Source of the DNA: an uncultured Sulfurimonas sp.
Lineage (GTDB): Bacteria; Campylobacterota; Campylobacteria; Campylobacterales; Sulfurimonadaceae
Direction: 5' to 3'
Length of the DNA: 64,000 bases
NCBI RefSeq assembly: GCF_963662755.1
Contig: NZ_OY759725.1
Span: 682,001-746,000 of the forward strand
Position 1 is the first letter of the stretch, and every line of letters begins with the position of its first letter. The notes beneath the pieces were generated by a model. It was not told the origin of the DNA. It saw nothing but the letters and a program-made list of their open reading frames with translations, and made no database searches. A program made the position numbers and the translations under genes. Positions 42,212-51,653 of the stretch are shown one piece after another.

Positions 42212-43012
42212 ATGACTGAAGATATACTAAAAAAGATTAAACAACTTCCACCGCTCCCTGAATCTGCTATGCAAATAGAAGCAGTTTATCAAAACCCAGA
42301 TAGTAGCTTTAACGATATGGTTAAGATATTGGAAAAAGACCCTCTCTTAACTGCAGATATTTTAAAAGCTGCGAACTCTCCACTTTATGGTTTTTCACGT
42401 GAGATAAATGCAATTTCTCAAGCTGTTGGACTCTTTGGTATGGGAACTGTTCGTGGTTTTGCACTTGCAAGTATTGTTAAAAAAAGCTTTCCTCTTGATT
42501 TTTCTCCTTATGGAATTAGCAACGATATGTTTTCTGCACTATCAAAGAAACAACATGGGCTAATGACTGCATGGTGTATACGAAAAGAAAATAAACTTCT
42601 TGGCATTTTATCTCCAGCAGCTTTTCTTGTTGAAATAGGTAAAGTTCTTATTGCTCAACAAATTATGAGCGATGGCACTCAAGAAGCTTTTAGAGATGCT
42701 CTAGCAGAACTTCAAGATGTTGAAGCGGCTGAGAGAAAAATTGCTGGAGTTGACACACCTGAAGTTAGTTCTACGATTTTTAAACATTGGAGATTTGAAG
42801 AGGGTCTTGTTGATACCATTGCTAATTGTTTAAACCCTCAAAAAGCAGAAACTCAAGATCAAAGAGCTGCACAAATTTTACATGTAGTACGCACAGCTGT
42901 TCCTATTAATGGTTTACTCACAGATGCTAGTATTGAAGCGGCTAAAGAACTTATCAATAAATATGAACTTGATATGGAAAGTTTCGATAAAGCCTTAGAA
43001 AACGCCAGATAA
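42212..43012 (+). CDS. HDOD domain signalling protein
   Basis: A 266-residue protein consisting of one HDOD domain. LPPLPESAMQIEAVYQNPDS (about 11-30), IEKDP-like LEKDPLLTADILKAANSPLY and INAISQAVGLFGMGTVRGFALAS are typical. HDOD proteins are HD-superfamily members that lack phosphohydrolase activity and act as regulatory scaffolds in motility, biofilm or cell-cycle control. In Campylobacterota they often occur singly, as here. It starts a plus-strand cluster with rnr (7 bases apart) and holA. Confidence 0.88.
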   Translation: MTEDILKKIKQLPPLPESAMQIEAVYQNPDSSFNDMVKILEKDPLLTADILKAANSPLYGFSREINAISQAVGLFGMGTVRGFALASIVKKSFPLDFSPYGISNDMFSALSKKQHGLMTAWCIRKENKLLGILSPAAFLVEIGKVLIAQQIMSDGTQEAFRDALAELQDVEAAERKIAGVDTPEVSSTIFKHWRFEEGLVDTIANCLNPQKAETQDQRAAQILHVVRTAVPINGLLTDASIEAAKELINKYELDMESFDKALENAR

Positions 43013-43019
43013 TATTACA

Positions 43020-44966
43020 GTGAAATCTTTACTAATTCGACTCACTCTTGGTTTGAGTGAGCAAGATATAAATGCAGATGAACTTACACACATTAACAAC
43101 TTCTTAGCAAAAAAATATATTACTAAAAAAGACAATATTTATAAATTTAACTCTAAATATCGTGCTGGTACTCTTGGCTTAGTTCAAAAAGGCACAGCAT
43201 ACTTAAATGTTATTGGAGAAAATATTCGTGACCTTTTTATAGGCGAAGGTGACTTGTCAGATGCTAAAGAGGGAGATCTAATTATTGCGCAAAGACTTCT
43301 TGGTCAAAGAGGAACACCTAGCGCAAAAATAGTTGAAATAGTTGGTCGAGCACAGAGTTATAGCGTAGCTTACATAGTTTTAAAAGATGGCAAAAAGTCT
43401 TTATTAAACTTAAAAACTGATTATCCTGCTGGAGTTGAACTATCTCAAAAAGAACTAGATGCTTATGAAGTTAATGATGTCTTTAAAATCAACAATCAAG
43501 AAAATTTCATAATGGAAAAACTTGGAAATTTAAAAGACCCACTTGTTGATGAAAAAATAGTTCTAGCTCAGTTTAATAAACATGATGAATTTGATGAAGA
43601 ACTTTTAAAAGTTGCCACATCATTTGAAGAGGTAGATGCTAGTAAGTATCCTTCAAGAGTTGATTTAAGAAAACTCTCTTTTTGTACTATCGACCCTGTA
43701 ACTGCGAAAGATTATGATGATGCTATTTACTGGGATGATGAAAACTCCACTCTTTATGTTGCTATTGCAGATGTTAGTGAGTATGTAACTCCCTTTGGTG
43801 TTATCGACAATGAAGCTATTTATAGAAGTTTTAGCATCTATCTTCCACACCGTTCTATACCGATGTTACCTCGCCAACTTAGTGAAACTCTATGTTCTCT
43901 TCAGCCTCATGTTGATAGACTTTCGTATGTTTTTGAGATGAAACTTGATCTAACATCTCTTGAAGTTACTGCTTCAAAAGTTTACGAAGCAATTATTCAT
44001 TCTCAAAGAAGATTTAATTACGAAGAGATAGATAAGCTCTTTGAGGGTAAACTAGAAACGAAAAACACAGAAGAAAAAAATATTTTTAAATGGATAAAAA
44101 AACTTCATCCTATTACAGATGCCTTAAAAAATAAAAGGCTTAAAATTGGCTATGACTTTCACTCAAGCGAATTAGAAATGCAAATAGATGAAAACTCAAA
44201 TATACTCTCTACAAGCTTTGCTGAAGAAACTCCGTCTCATTCGCTTATTGAAGACTGTATGCTTTTGGCGAACAAAGAAGCTGCTGCACAGTACACTAGA
44301 GGAATATTTAGAATTCACGAAGAACCAAACCAAGCCAAACTTCAAATACTATATCAAGAGTTAGCTGGTATTGGAATGAGCATAGATATAAAAAACTCCA
44401 TAAAAGAGACTATAACTAATATTCAAAGACAAGCAAAAGAGATGGATTTAGAATCAGAGGTAGATACTCTAATTATTCGCTCCCAGATGCAAGCTAGATA
44501 TGCACCACTAAATAGCGGTCACTTCGGACTTGGATTTGAAGCTTACACACACTTTACATCTCCCATCAGACGTTACTCTGACCTTATTGTTCATAGACTT
44601 TTAAAAGCTATAAATAACAATGACACAGAAGAAGGCTCGTATGTTTTAAGAAATATAGAAGCTCTAAGTATGACAATAAGCGAAAAAGAGAGAGAAGCAA
44701 GTACGATAGAAGTAGAGTTTCAACAAAGAAAATTTACTCGTTGGGCAGAAGAAAATCTTAACAAAGAATTTAAAGCGAGAATAATATCTACAGAACCTGA
44801 GTACAAAGCTGAGATACATGACGATATAATGGGAGCAAAAGTTTTAATAACAAGCGCTGAAAATGCTGTACTTTTTCAAGATGTAACTATATGCATCGAT
44901 AAAGCTGATATAGCAAAAGCTAAGATTTTTGCTCATGTTATAAAGCAGAATGATGTACAAAACTGA
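43020..44966 (+). CDS. rnr: ribonuclease R family 3'-5' exoribonuclease
   Basis: A 648-residue RNase II/R family enzyme that degrades RNA from the 3' end. The RNB catalytic core has TIDPVTAKDYDDAIYW (about 221-236, with the metal-binding aspartates), IADVSEYVTPFGVID, and THFTSPIRRYSDLIVHRLL (about 515-533). Cold-shock-like domains precede it. It is shorter than E. coli RNase R (813), and a clear C-terminal S1 domain plus basic tail is not obvious, which is normal for Campylobacterota. The start is a GTG 7 bases after the HDOD gene. The 3' end overlaps holA by 17 bases. Confidence 0.92.
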   Translation: MKSLLIRLTLGLSEQDINADELTHINNFLAKKYITKKDNIYKFNSKYRAGTLGLVQKGTAYLNVIGENIRDLFIGEGDLSDAKEGDLIIAQRLLGQRGTPSAKIVEIVGRAQSYSVAYIVLKDGKKSLLNLKTDYPAGVELSQKELDAYEVNDVFKINNQENFIMEKLGNLKDPLVDEKIVLAQFNKHDEFDEELLKVATSFEEVDASKYPSRVDLRKLSFCTIDPVTAKDYDDAIYWDDENSTLYVAIADVSEYVTPFGVIDNEAIYRSFSIYLPHRSIPMLPRQLSETLCSLQPHVDRLSYVFEMKLDLTSLEVTASKVYEAIIHSQRRFNYEEIDKLFEGKLETKNTEEKNIFKWIKKLHPITDALKNKRLKIGYDFHSSELEMQIDENSNILSTSFAEETPSHSLIEDCMLLANKEAAAQYTRGIFRIHEEPNQAKLQILYQELAGIGMSIDIKNSIKETITNIQRQAKEMDLESEVDTLIIRSQMQARYAPLNSGHFGLGFEAYTHFTSPIRRYSDLIVHRLLKAINNNDTEEGSYVLRNIEALSMTISEKEREASTIEVEFQQRKFTRWAEENLNKEFKARIISTEPEYKAEIHDDIMGAKVLITSAENAVLFQDVTICIDKADIAKAKIFAHVIKQNDVQN

Positions 44967-45915
44967 GTTTGACAAACATCTACAAAACGCTAATATTTCC
45001 AATAGTTTTATACTTTTTGGAGAGAGTAGTTTTTTTATAGATAGTTATACAAAAAAACTTAGCAATATTGAAGATGCATCTACTCTTATCTTTTACTATG
45101 ATGAGTATGATTTTAAAAGTGCTAAAGCGCATCTGTCTCAAGCTTCACTTTTTGGTGGAATAAATCTCTTAATAATTAAAAGTGAAAAAAAAATACCTAA
45201 AAAAGAGTTAGATGATTTTATAGATTTGTGTGAAAAGAATCAAAATAATTTTTTTATCTATTCTTATTATGGAAGTGATTATAAAACTTATAACAAAGCC
45301 TTTGCAAAAAAAAGCACAATGTGTGTTAGATTTTTTCATCCAAATCATAATGAAGCCATAAATATTATAGCCCAAGTTGTAGAAGAAAAAAATGTAAATA
45401 TGGATAAATATTCAATAGCACATCTATTAAATATTCACAATGGAGATATAGCGCTAGCATCTAATGAGATAGAAAAGTTTAGAGTTTACGACAAAGCAAT
45501 AACTACAAAAGATATAGAGCAATTAGTATCTGGCTTGGCTGAAATTGGCATGGATGATTTTATCAAAAAAATAATTTTAAAAAAAGACTTCACGCAAGAT
45601 TTGAGCAATATCCTAGAACACGGTGAAGATGAGATAAGAATAGTTACTGCTCTAACCTCATACCTTACACAACTCTATATGTTTAATATCTACATAAGAG
45701 TAAATGGAGCGCCTAATGCTCTTGAGATTTTAGGATACCCTGCTCCAAAATTTGTAGTAGATGAAAAAGCTGCACTTAGTTTAAAAATAAAGCCTAATAT
45801 ATATTACAAACTCCATGAATTACTACTATCTAGTGAACTTAAGATGAAAAGCTCTGGAGTTGATAAAAGTGCTATATTGTTATCCTCACTTATAAGAGTT
45901 CAAAAATTACTATAA
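44950..45915 (+). CDS. holA: DNA polymerase III delta subunit
   Basis: A 321-residue HolA-like protein, part of the clamp loader that opens the beta clamp. Recognisable features are the divergent AAA+ N-terminal fold (SFILFGESSFFIDSYTKKL, then LLIIKSEKKIPKKELDDFI) and the C-terminal helical domain (VTALTSYLTQLYMF and SSELKMKSSGVDKSAILLSSL), the latter typical of the delta subunit. It overlaps the end of rnr by 17 bases and so depends on its translation. Confidence 0.85.
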   Translation: MMYKTEFDKHLQNANISNSFILFGESSFFIDSYTKKLSNIEDASTLIFYYDEYDFKSAKAHLSQASLFGGINLLIIKSEKKIPKKELDDFIDLCEKNQNNFFIYSYYGSDYKTYNKAFAKKSTMCVRFFHPNHNEAINIIAQVVEEKNVNMDKYSIAHLLNIHNGDIALASNEIEKFRVYDKAITTKDIEQLVSGLAEIGMDDFIKKIILKKDFTQDLSNILEHGEDEIRIVTALTSYLTQLYMFNIYIRVNGAPNALEILGYPAPKFVVDEKAALSLKIKPNIYYKLHELLLSSELKMKSSGVDKSAILLSSLIRVQKLL

Positions 45916-45931
45916 ACATTAAAAGCAGGTT

Positions 45932-47008
45932 ATGATGAACAAAATTTTATTACTTATTCTTTTTTTTACAACAACCGTTTTTGCGCAAGATAAAACTAAA
46001 GAACCATCTATATATGACAACTTATTATCACTTGACTATTTACATAAAAATATTTCACAAAAAGTTCTAATATTTTCAAGTAACCTAGATCATAAGGTAC
46101 AGAGTTGGGTAAAAAACGATTCAAATTCATCTAGCGAAGATGCCAATGAGTCTATAAAAAAAGAACAAGAAGCTTACTCTTTATATTCAATGGTTAGTGT
46201 ATATGATGATTTTTTTAAAGATTCAACTTATTTAAACACAACAAACAAAAGTTATATTCGTCTACGTTGGGGTGCAGAGCAAAACCAAGAAGAAGGTCTT
46301 AATAATATAAATAATATACGTGTAAATTTAAGGCTTCCAAAAACAGAAGATGCACTTTATATTTTTATAGGGGACGATGAAGATGATGAGACAAAAACAT
46401 TTAATAAAGCAGACGAAGACAGACAAACAAGTGTTGGTATTAAATATGTTTTGGATAATTTAGATATATTAAATGTAAGTGTATTTGGAGGTTTTAGAGG
46501 TGTTACTAATCCTTTTATAAAACTTCGTGCACAATATCCTATAGCATTTAAATATATACTTTTTAGACCTATACAATATGTAGAGTATGCCTATGAAGAT
46601 GAATTTAAAGAAGAAACACAACTCTACTTTGACCATAGATTGCAAAACAAAACAGATTTGGTGCGTTTAGCATTAAAAAGAGATACAAGAACATATTTTG
46701 ATGGGATGCACTACTCTGCACAACTCTCTTATCTTAGTACCACAAAACACTCTGTAGGTTTTCAAATATACACCTCAATGCAAGGACAGACTCAAACTCA
46801 AACAGATAAACCTGCAAATAAAAAATACAACATCACTCCAAAAGCTGGCATCTACAACTATAGCACTGGAGTAGTTTGGAAACAACAGTTCTTTAAAAAA
46901 TATCTTTTTTATGAATTAGAACCACTTGTAGAATTTGCTCAACAGTACGATTACAATGCTAACTATATATTTCGTGCAAATTTAGAGTTGTATTTTGGAG
47001 ATATTTAG
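45932..47008 (+). CDS. exported outer-membrane-like protein of unknown function
   Basis: A 358-residue protein with a signal peptide (cleavage likely after VFA, residue 19). A helical, charged N-terminal part (about 25-75, with a Ser/Asp/Glu-rich stretch) precedes a region of alternating hydrophobic and polar residues with frequent aromatic ends (YIRLRWGAEQ, VNLRLPK, LEPLVEFAQQY, ANLELYFGDI). This looks like an outer-membrane beta-barrel, ending in a hydrophobic strand although not in the usual Phe. It follows holA by 16 bases. I cannot assign a function. Confidence 0.65.
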   Translation: MMNKILLLILFFTTTVFAQDKTKEPSIYDNLLSLDYLHKNISQKVLIFSSNLDHKVQSWVKNDSNSSSEDANESIKKEQEAYSLYSMVSVYDDFFKDSTYLNTTNKSYIRLRWGAEQNQEEGLNNINNIRVNLRLPKTEDALYIFIGDDEDDETKTFNKADEDRQTSVGIKYVLDNLDILNVSVFGGFRGVTNPFIKLRAQYPIAFKYILFRPIQYVEYAYEDEFKEETQLYFDHRLQNKTDLVRLALKRDTRTYFDGMHYSAQLSYLSTTKHSVGFQIYTSMQGQTQTQTDKPANKKYNITPKAGIYNYSTGVVWKQQFFKKYLFYELEPLVEFAQQYDYNANYIFRANLELYFGDI

Positions 47009-47235
47009 ATTTATAAAACAAAGAGCAAAATTTTATATTGAATGCTAGCGAAGCAAATTGATTGCTATTTTATATAAAACTAAAAGAGTGATTAAGATGT
47101 GAGGCGTAGCTAGGCGAAGCATACTTTGGTATATGAGAAATTGAAGAATAATAAGTGTGTAGTTAAAAGGCGCTTATTGAGGAAGCATACTTTAGTATGT
47201 GACGAGATAAGCAACGCAGTAAATGCGCGCTTATT
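47009..47235. repeat. hairpin-rich intergenic repeat region
   Basis: About 227 bases without a gene. Two imperfect copies of a 22-base unit, GAAGCATACTTTRGTATRTGA, lie at 47116-47137 and 47182-47203. Around the second copy a compound hairpin forms: GCTTAT (47172-47177) pairs with ATAAGC (47207-47212), and CATACT (47186-47191) pairs with AGTATG (47194-47199). GCGCTTATT recurs near 47225. The region lies between the convergent 3' ends of the plus-strand envelope gene and ilvC. Confidence 0.7.
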
Positions 47236-48314
<1,079 letters not shown>

Positions 48315-48373
48315 CTAGAATAAAGCAAAAACTTTTATAATGTGGCAAATATTTATAAATAAAAGAGGAAAAC

Positions 48374-48994
48374 ATGAAGAAATTCAATCTTTTTAATGAA
48401 ATAATAATTAGTAATAAATCAGCCTTACTAAGCGCTATTAACTCTTCAAAGATTTTTGGTATTGACATAAATGGAGATATAAAATTTGAACCATTTGAAA
48501 ATAGAGAAATTCTTATATATAAAGGGCAACCTAAAATTGTAGAAAATTTTAGTAGCGTTCTTGGAAAAAATTATCAACTCGTAGAAGACAAGGATAGAGT
48601 ATTAATTAAAGCGTTTGCTTCTTGGCAAGAGCTTATAGGAATTAACACTCCAAGAGCATCTTATGATGATACAACTGCCGATGGTGTTGCAGAGTTTTCG
48701 CATAAAAAGCTAGAAGACATAGGTTGGCATGCTACGGAGTTTAACATTAACTACAGAACTTTAGTAGAAGTCTTAGAAGAAGAGTGCGATGGTATCATAC
48801 TTTGCATAGAGCAAGAAGATCCTTATCAGTTTAGCGGTCTCGGATTTTTACAAGATGATGAAAAAGCTACGGAGACTCTCTTTAAATATTGTCAAAACAA
48901 GATAAAAGATATGATTGAAAATGATCCAGATTATAAAAAAGAAGAATTAACTGATGATGAAGAAGATGCGGCACAGTTTTTTAAAGTTATCTAA
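48374..48994 (+). CDS. conserved hypothetical protein (206 aa)
   Basis: I do not recognise the family. It is a soluble, acidic protein with a very acidic tail (KKEELTDDEEDAAQFF). It has an AGAGGAA ribosome site before the ATG, has codon use like its neighbours and is divergent from ilvC. It nearly abuts the 3' end of ruvX (1 base between). Nothing in the sequence points to a function. Confidence 0.65.
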   Translation: MKKFNLFNEIIISNKSALLSAINSSKIFGIDINGDIKFEPFENREILIYKGQPKIVENFSSVLGKNYQLVEDKDRVLIKAFASWQELIGINTPRASYDDTTADGVAEFSHKKLEDIGWHATEFNINYRTLVEVLEEECDGIILCIEQEDPYQFSGLGFLQDDEKATETLFKYCQNKIKDMIENDPDYKKEELTDDEEDAAQFFKVI

Positions 48995-48995
48995 A

Positions 48996-49394
48996 TTAAA
49001 TTGTTTTTGTAGAGTAAAGATATCTTTGCAAAATTATCATAGCCGAGATGGAATCAACTCTTCCATCTCTGATGTACTTTATCTCGCCCCTCATCATATT
49101 TTCAGCCTCAAGTGATGAACCTGCCTCATCTTGATAAAAAACTTCACCCTTAAAATCAACTAAATTCATAAAATGAGCTATTCGTCTTCGCATCTCATCC
49201 TCAGAACTTCCGCCAAGAGGGATGCCAATGACTATTGCATCTACTTCCCACTCTTTTATAACTTTTTTTACTTCATCAGATGCTTGATTTCTATTTTTTC
49301 TAATGATAGCAGGAAGAGGAGTAACTAAATCTTTATGCGCAGAATAAGCCAAACCTATACGCTTAAGCCCTAAATCTATTGCTATATATTTCAC
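48996..49394 (-). CDS. ruvX: RuvX/YqgF-type RNase H-fold nuclease
   Basis: A 132-residue YqgF-family protein with the N-terminal AIDLGLKRIGLAYS (metal-binding Asp), VIGIPLGGS (about 63) and YQDEAGSSLEAE (about 91, the E-x-x-S/T-x-x-A helix). Members process pre-16S rRNA 5' ends or act as Holliday junction resolvases. The start at GTG 49394, 4 bases after the mnmE stop, gives the normal N-terminus. A TTG ten codons upstream, inside mnmE, is less likely. It is the last gene of the rpmH-to-ruvX chain. Confidence 0.88.
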   Translation of the reverse strand: MKYIAIDLGLKRIGLAYSAHKDLVTPLPAIIRKNRNQASDEVKKVIKEWEVDAIVIGIPLGGSSEDEMRRRIAHFMNLVDFKGEVFYQDEAGSSLEAENMMRGEIKYIRDGRVDSISAMIILQRYLYSTKTI

Positions 49395-49398
49395 AGTT

Positions 49399-50739
49399 TT
49401 ATTTTCCCAAACAAAAAGAGCCAAACATCTTATCTAGCATCTCATCATTTTCAAAAGGTCTTGTTATAGATGCCATCTCTTTTACTGCTTCATTTAAATG
49501 AAAAGAAAATATCTCTAACTCTTGGTCTTGCAGTGGCAAAAGTGCTTCATTTATGTTATCAAGTGTATTTTGTACTGCCATAATCTGTCTTTGAGATATA
49601 AGCATAATTTCATCAGAGCTATTATTTTTATCCATAATTTCTTTTAATGCATCTATAAGAGATATCACACTCTCTTTTGAGTTTAATTTCAAATCAAAAT
49701 TTATATCTTTTGAGATAAATTTATCTTCTAAATCTATTTTGTTTTTAACATATATAAGATGTTTGTTTTTTGTATGTTTTTTTATTAAAGATAGTATCTG
49801 CTCATCTTCTGCATCCAGAGCTCTTGAGCCATCAAAGAGCGCTACAACTATGTCTGACTCTTGTATAGTTTCAAGTGAACGCTCAATACCTATGCGTTCT
49901 ATCTCATCACTTGCTTCTCTAATGCCAGCAGTATCAACGATGCGAATTAAGTGAGTCCCAATTTTCACTTGTTCTTCTATTGTATCTCTTGTAGTTCCAG
50001 CTATATCACTTACAATAGCGCGATTATAATTTAATAAAGAGTTTAAAAGTGAGCTTTTTCCAACATTCGGTTTTCCAACAATAGCTACTTTAAAACCTTG
50101 CATCAAACCTTCTCTAGCCTTAGATGCCACAAGAGTTGAATTAAGAGATTTGTTTAACTCACTTAGTTTTGCTTCTATCTGCTTAACTAAATCATCTGGC
50201 AAATCTTCTTCTGCATAATCTATACTAACTTCAGAATAGGCAAGAATATGGATGATTTCATCTCTGATTTGTTCTATATACTCTTTTAGAGAACCTTTCA
50301 TTTGCTGAGCAAGTATCCTAGCCGCATCTTCACTTTTAGCCTCTATAAGTGCTGCTATAGCCTCTGCTTCACTTAAATCTATTCGTCCATTAAAAAAAGC
50401 TCGTTTTGAAAACTCTCCTGCATTTGCAAGTCTAGCTCCAGCATCTAATGTAGCTTTTAAAATACTTTGTGCAACTACAAAACCACCATGACACTGAATC
50501 TCTACTACATCTTCTGCTGTAAAAGAATATGGAGCTTTAAAGTATATAACTATGGATTCATCAATAAGAGTTTTTTTAGCATCGTAAATATTTGTAAGAG
50601 TTGCATATCTTGGAGAAAATTCTTTTTTTTGAGTGAGTTTTTTAACAATTTCTAAAGCACAATCTCCGCTAATGCGGATGATTGCGATAGAACCTATGCC
50701 ATTTGCAGTAGCAATAGCACTTATAGTATCACTTGTCAT
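49399..50739 (-). CDS. mnmE: tRNA modification GTPase MnmE
   Basis: A 446-residue MnmE (TrmE), which with MnmG installs the cmnm5U34 modification in the tRNA anticodon. The N-terminal folate-binding domain begins DTISAIATANGIGSIAIIRI. The GTPase has GKPNVGKSSLLN (about 222), DIAGTTRD and DTAGIRE. The C-terminus FCLGK carries the conserved Cys. The ATG shares one base with the stop of the jag gene (TAATG), so the two are translationally coupled. Assignment is firm. Confidence 0.97.
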   Translation of the reverse strand: MTSDTISAIATANGIGSIAIIRISGDCALEIVKKLTQKKEFSPRYATLTNIYDAKKTLIDESIVIYFKAPYSFTAEDVVEIQCHGGFVVAQSILKATLDAGARLANAGEFSKRAFFNGRIDLSEAEAIAALIEAKSEDAARILAQQMKGSLKEYIEQIRDEIIHILAYSEVSIDYAEEDLPDDLVKQIEAKLSELNKSLNSTLVASKAREGLMQGFKVAIVGKPNVGKSSLLNSLLNYNRAIVSDIAGTTRDTIEEQVKIGTHLIRIVDTAGIREASDEIERIGIERSLETIQESDIVVALFDGSRALDAEDEQILSLIKKHTKNKHLIYVKNKIDLEDKFISKDINFDLKLNSKESVISLIDALKEIMDKNNSSDEIMLISQRQIMAVQNTLDNINEALLPLQDQELEIFSFHLNEAVKEMASITRPFENDEMLDKMFGSFCLGK

Positions 50740-51653
50740 TATGATGTATGATAATCATTTATAATGATATATTTTAGTCCATCACGAGTTGAGCGAATTG
50801 CTACATATTTATCAGGATACATATCTCTTAATTCTCTTAATGCTATTTGGACTAAAACACCATCTAAAACTTTAGTTTGAGCTCTTCCGTCTCTATCTAC
50901 GCTCTCTTTTACACCACTTAAATATCTAGAAACCGACTCTTCTTGATTTTTCAAAAACTCTGCTATTTCTAAACGGAGTTGTAGTTGATACTTTGTATTT
51001 ATCCAATTAAATATCATATAAGATAGTGCTTTATATCTATAACCTTCTTTACCAATTAAAAGTGCAGCATCTTCGCCTTTAAACTCTATAAGAAGTGTAT
51101 TCTCATCATATGCACTTACTTCAATTTCATCTATATCAAAACAGATAGAATTAAACAGTTTATTTATATCTACTTGAACAATTTTTGCTATCTCTGATGT
51201 TGATTGCATATCTTGTGCATCTACATTATCATAGGCGTCATCATAATCAGCCAGATAAGATGAAATATCCTCTTCTTCATTATCTTCATTATCTTCATCA
51301 TCTTGGTCACTTACAAAAGATTGGGGCATAATAGTGTCATTTAGTATATTGTGAGGAGTTACTTCTTCTTTTATTTCTTGTTTAGTTTCTTGTTTTTTTT
51401 GTTTTTGAGGTTTACTTTTTTTTGTTTGTTCAAGAACAGGTTTTACTTTTTCTAAAGTTTTTTCTTCTTTAGTTATAAGATCTTTATTCTCTTGTTTAAC
51501 TGCTACTATGATAGCACTCTTTTTAAAAAGTCCTAAAAAACCATTGCTTGGATATTGAAGAACTTCTATTTTTAGTTGTGTTACAGAACACTCCAACGAA
51601 GAAGCAGCATCTTGATATGCTTTTTCTAACGTTGCGGATTCAATTTTAATCAT
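50739..51653 (-). CDS. jag: Jag/KhpB RNA-binding protein
   Basis: A 304-residue protein with the Jag_N domain (about 1-50, SNGFLGLFKKSA), a lysine-rich then strongly acidic low-complexity linker (about 60-155), a KH domain (LLIGKEGYRYKALSYMIFNW, about 207-226) and a C-terminal R3H-like domain (YVAIRSTRDGLKYIII). KhpB-type proteins bind RNA and, next to yidC, are linked to envelope and cell-size control. It overlaps yidC by 8 bases and mnmE by 1. The acidic linker is longer than usual. Confidence 0.88.
   Translation of the reverse strand: MIKIESATLEKAYQDAASSLECSVTQLKIEVLQYPSNGFLGLFKKSAIIVAVKQENKDLITKEEKTLEKVKPVLEQTKKSKPQKQKKQETKQEIKEEVTPHNILNDTIMPQSFVSDQDDEDNEDNEEEDISSYLADYDDAYDNVDAQDMQSTSEIAKIVQVDINKLFNSICFDIDEIEVSAYDENTLLIEFKGEDAALLIGKEGYRYKALSYMIFNWINTKYQLQLRLEIAEFLKNQEESVSRYLSGVKESVDRDGRAQTKVLDGVLVQIALRELRDMYPDKYVAIRSTRDGLKYIIINDYHTS

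Noticed and set aside
47009..47235. CRISPR array or tRNA in the structured spacer
   Set aside because: Only two imperfect copies with unequal flanks exist, no spacer periodicity is seen, and no cloverleaf can be drawn.
51300..51480. Low-complexity acidic and lysine-rich DNA inside jag, considered as a frameshift or recombination scar
   Set aside because: The reading frame stays open and joins the Jag_N and KH domains; such linkers are common in Jag proteins.
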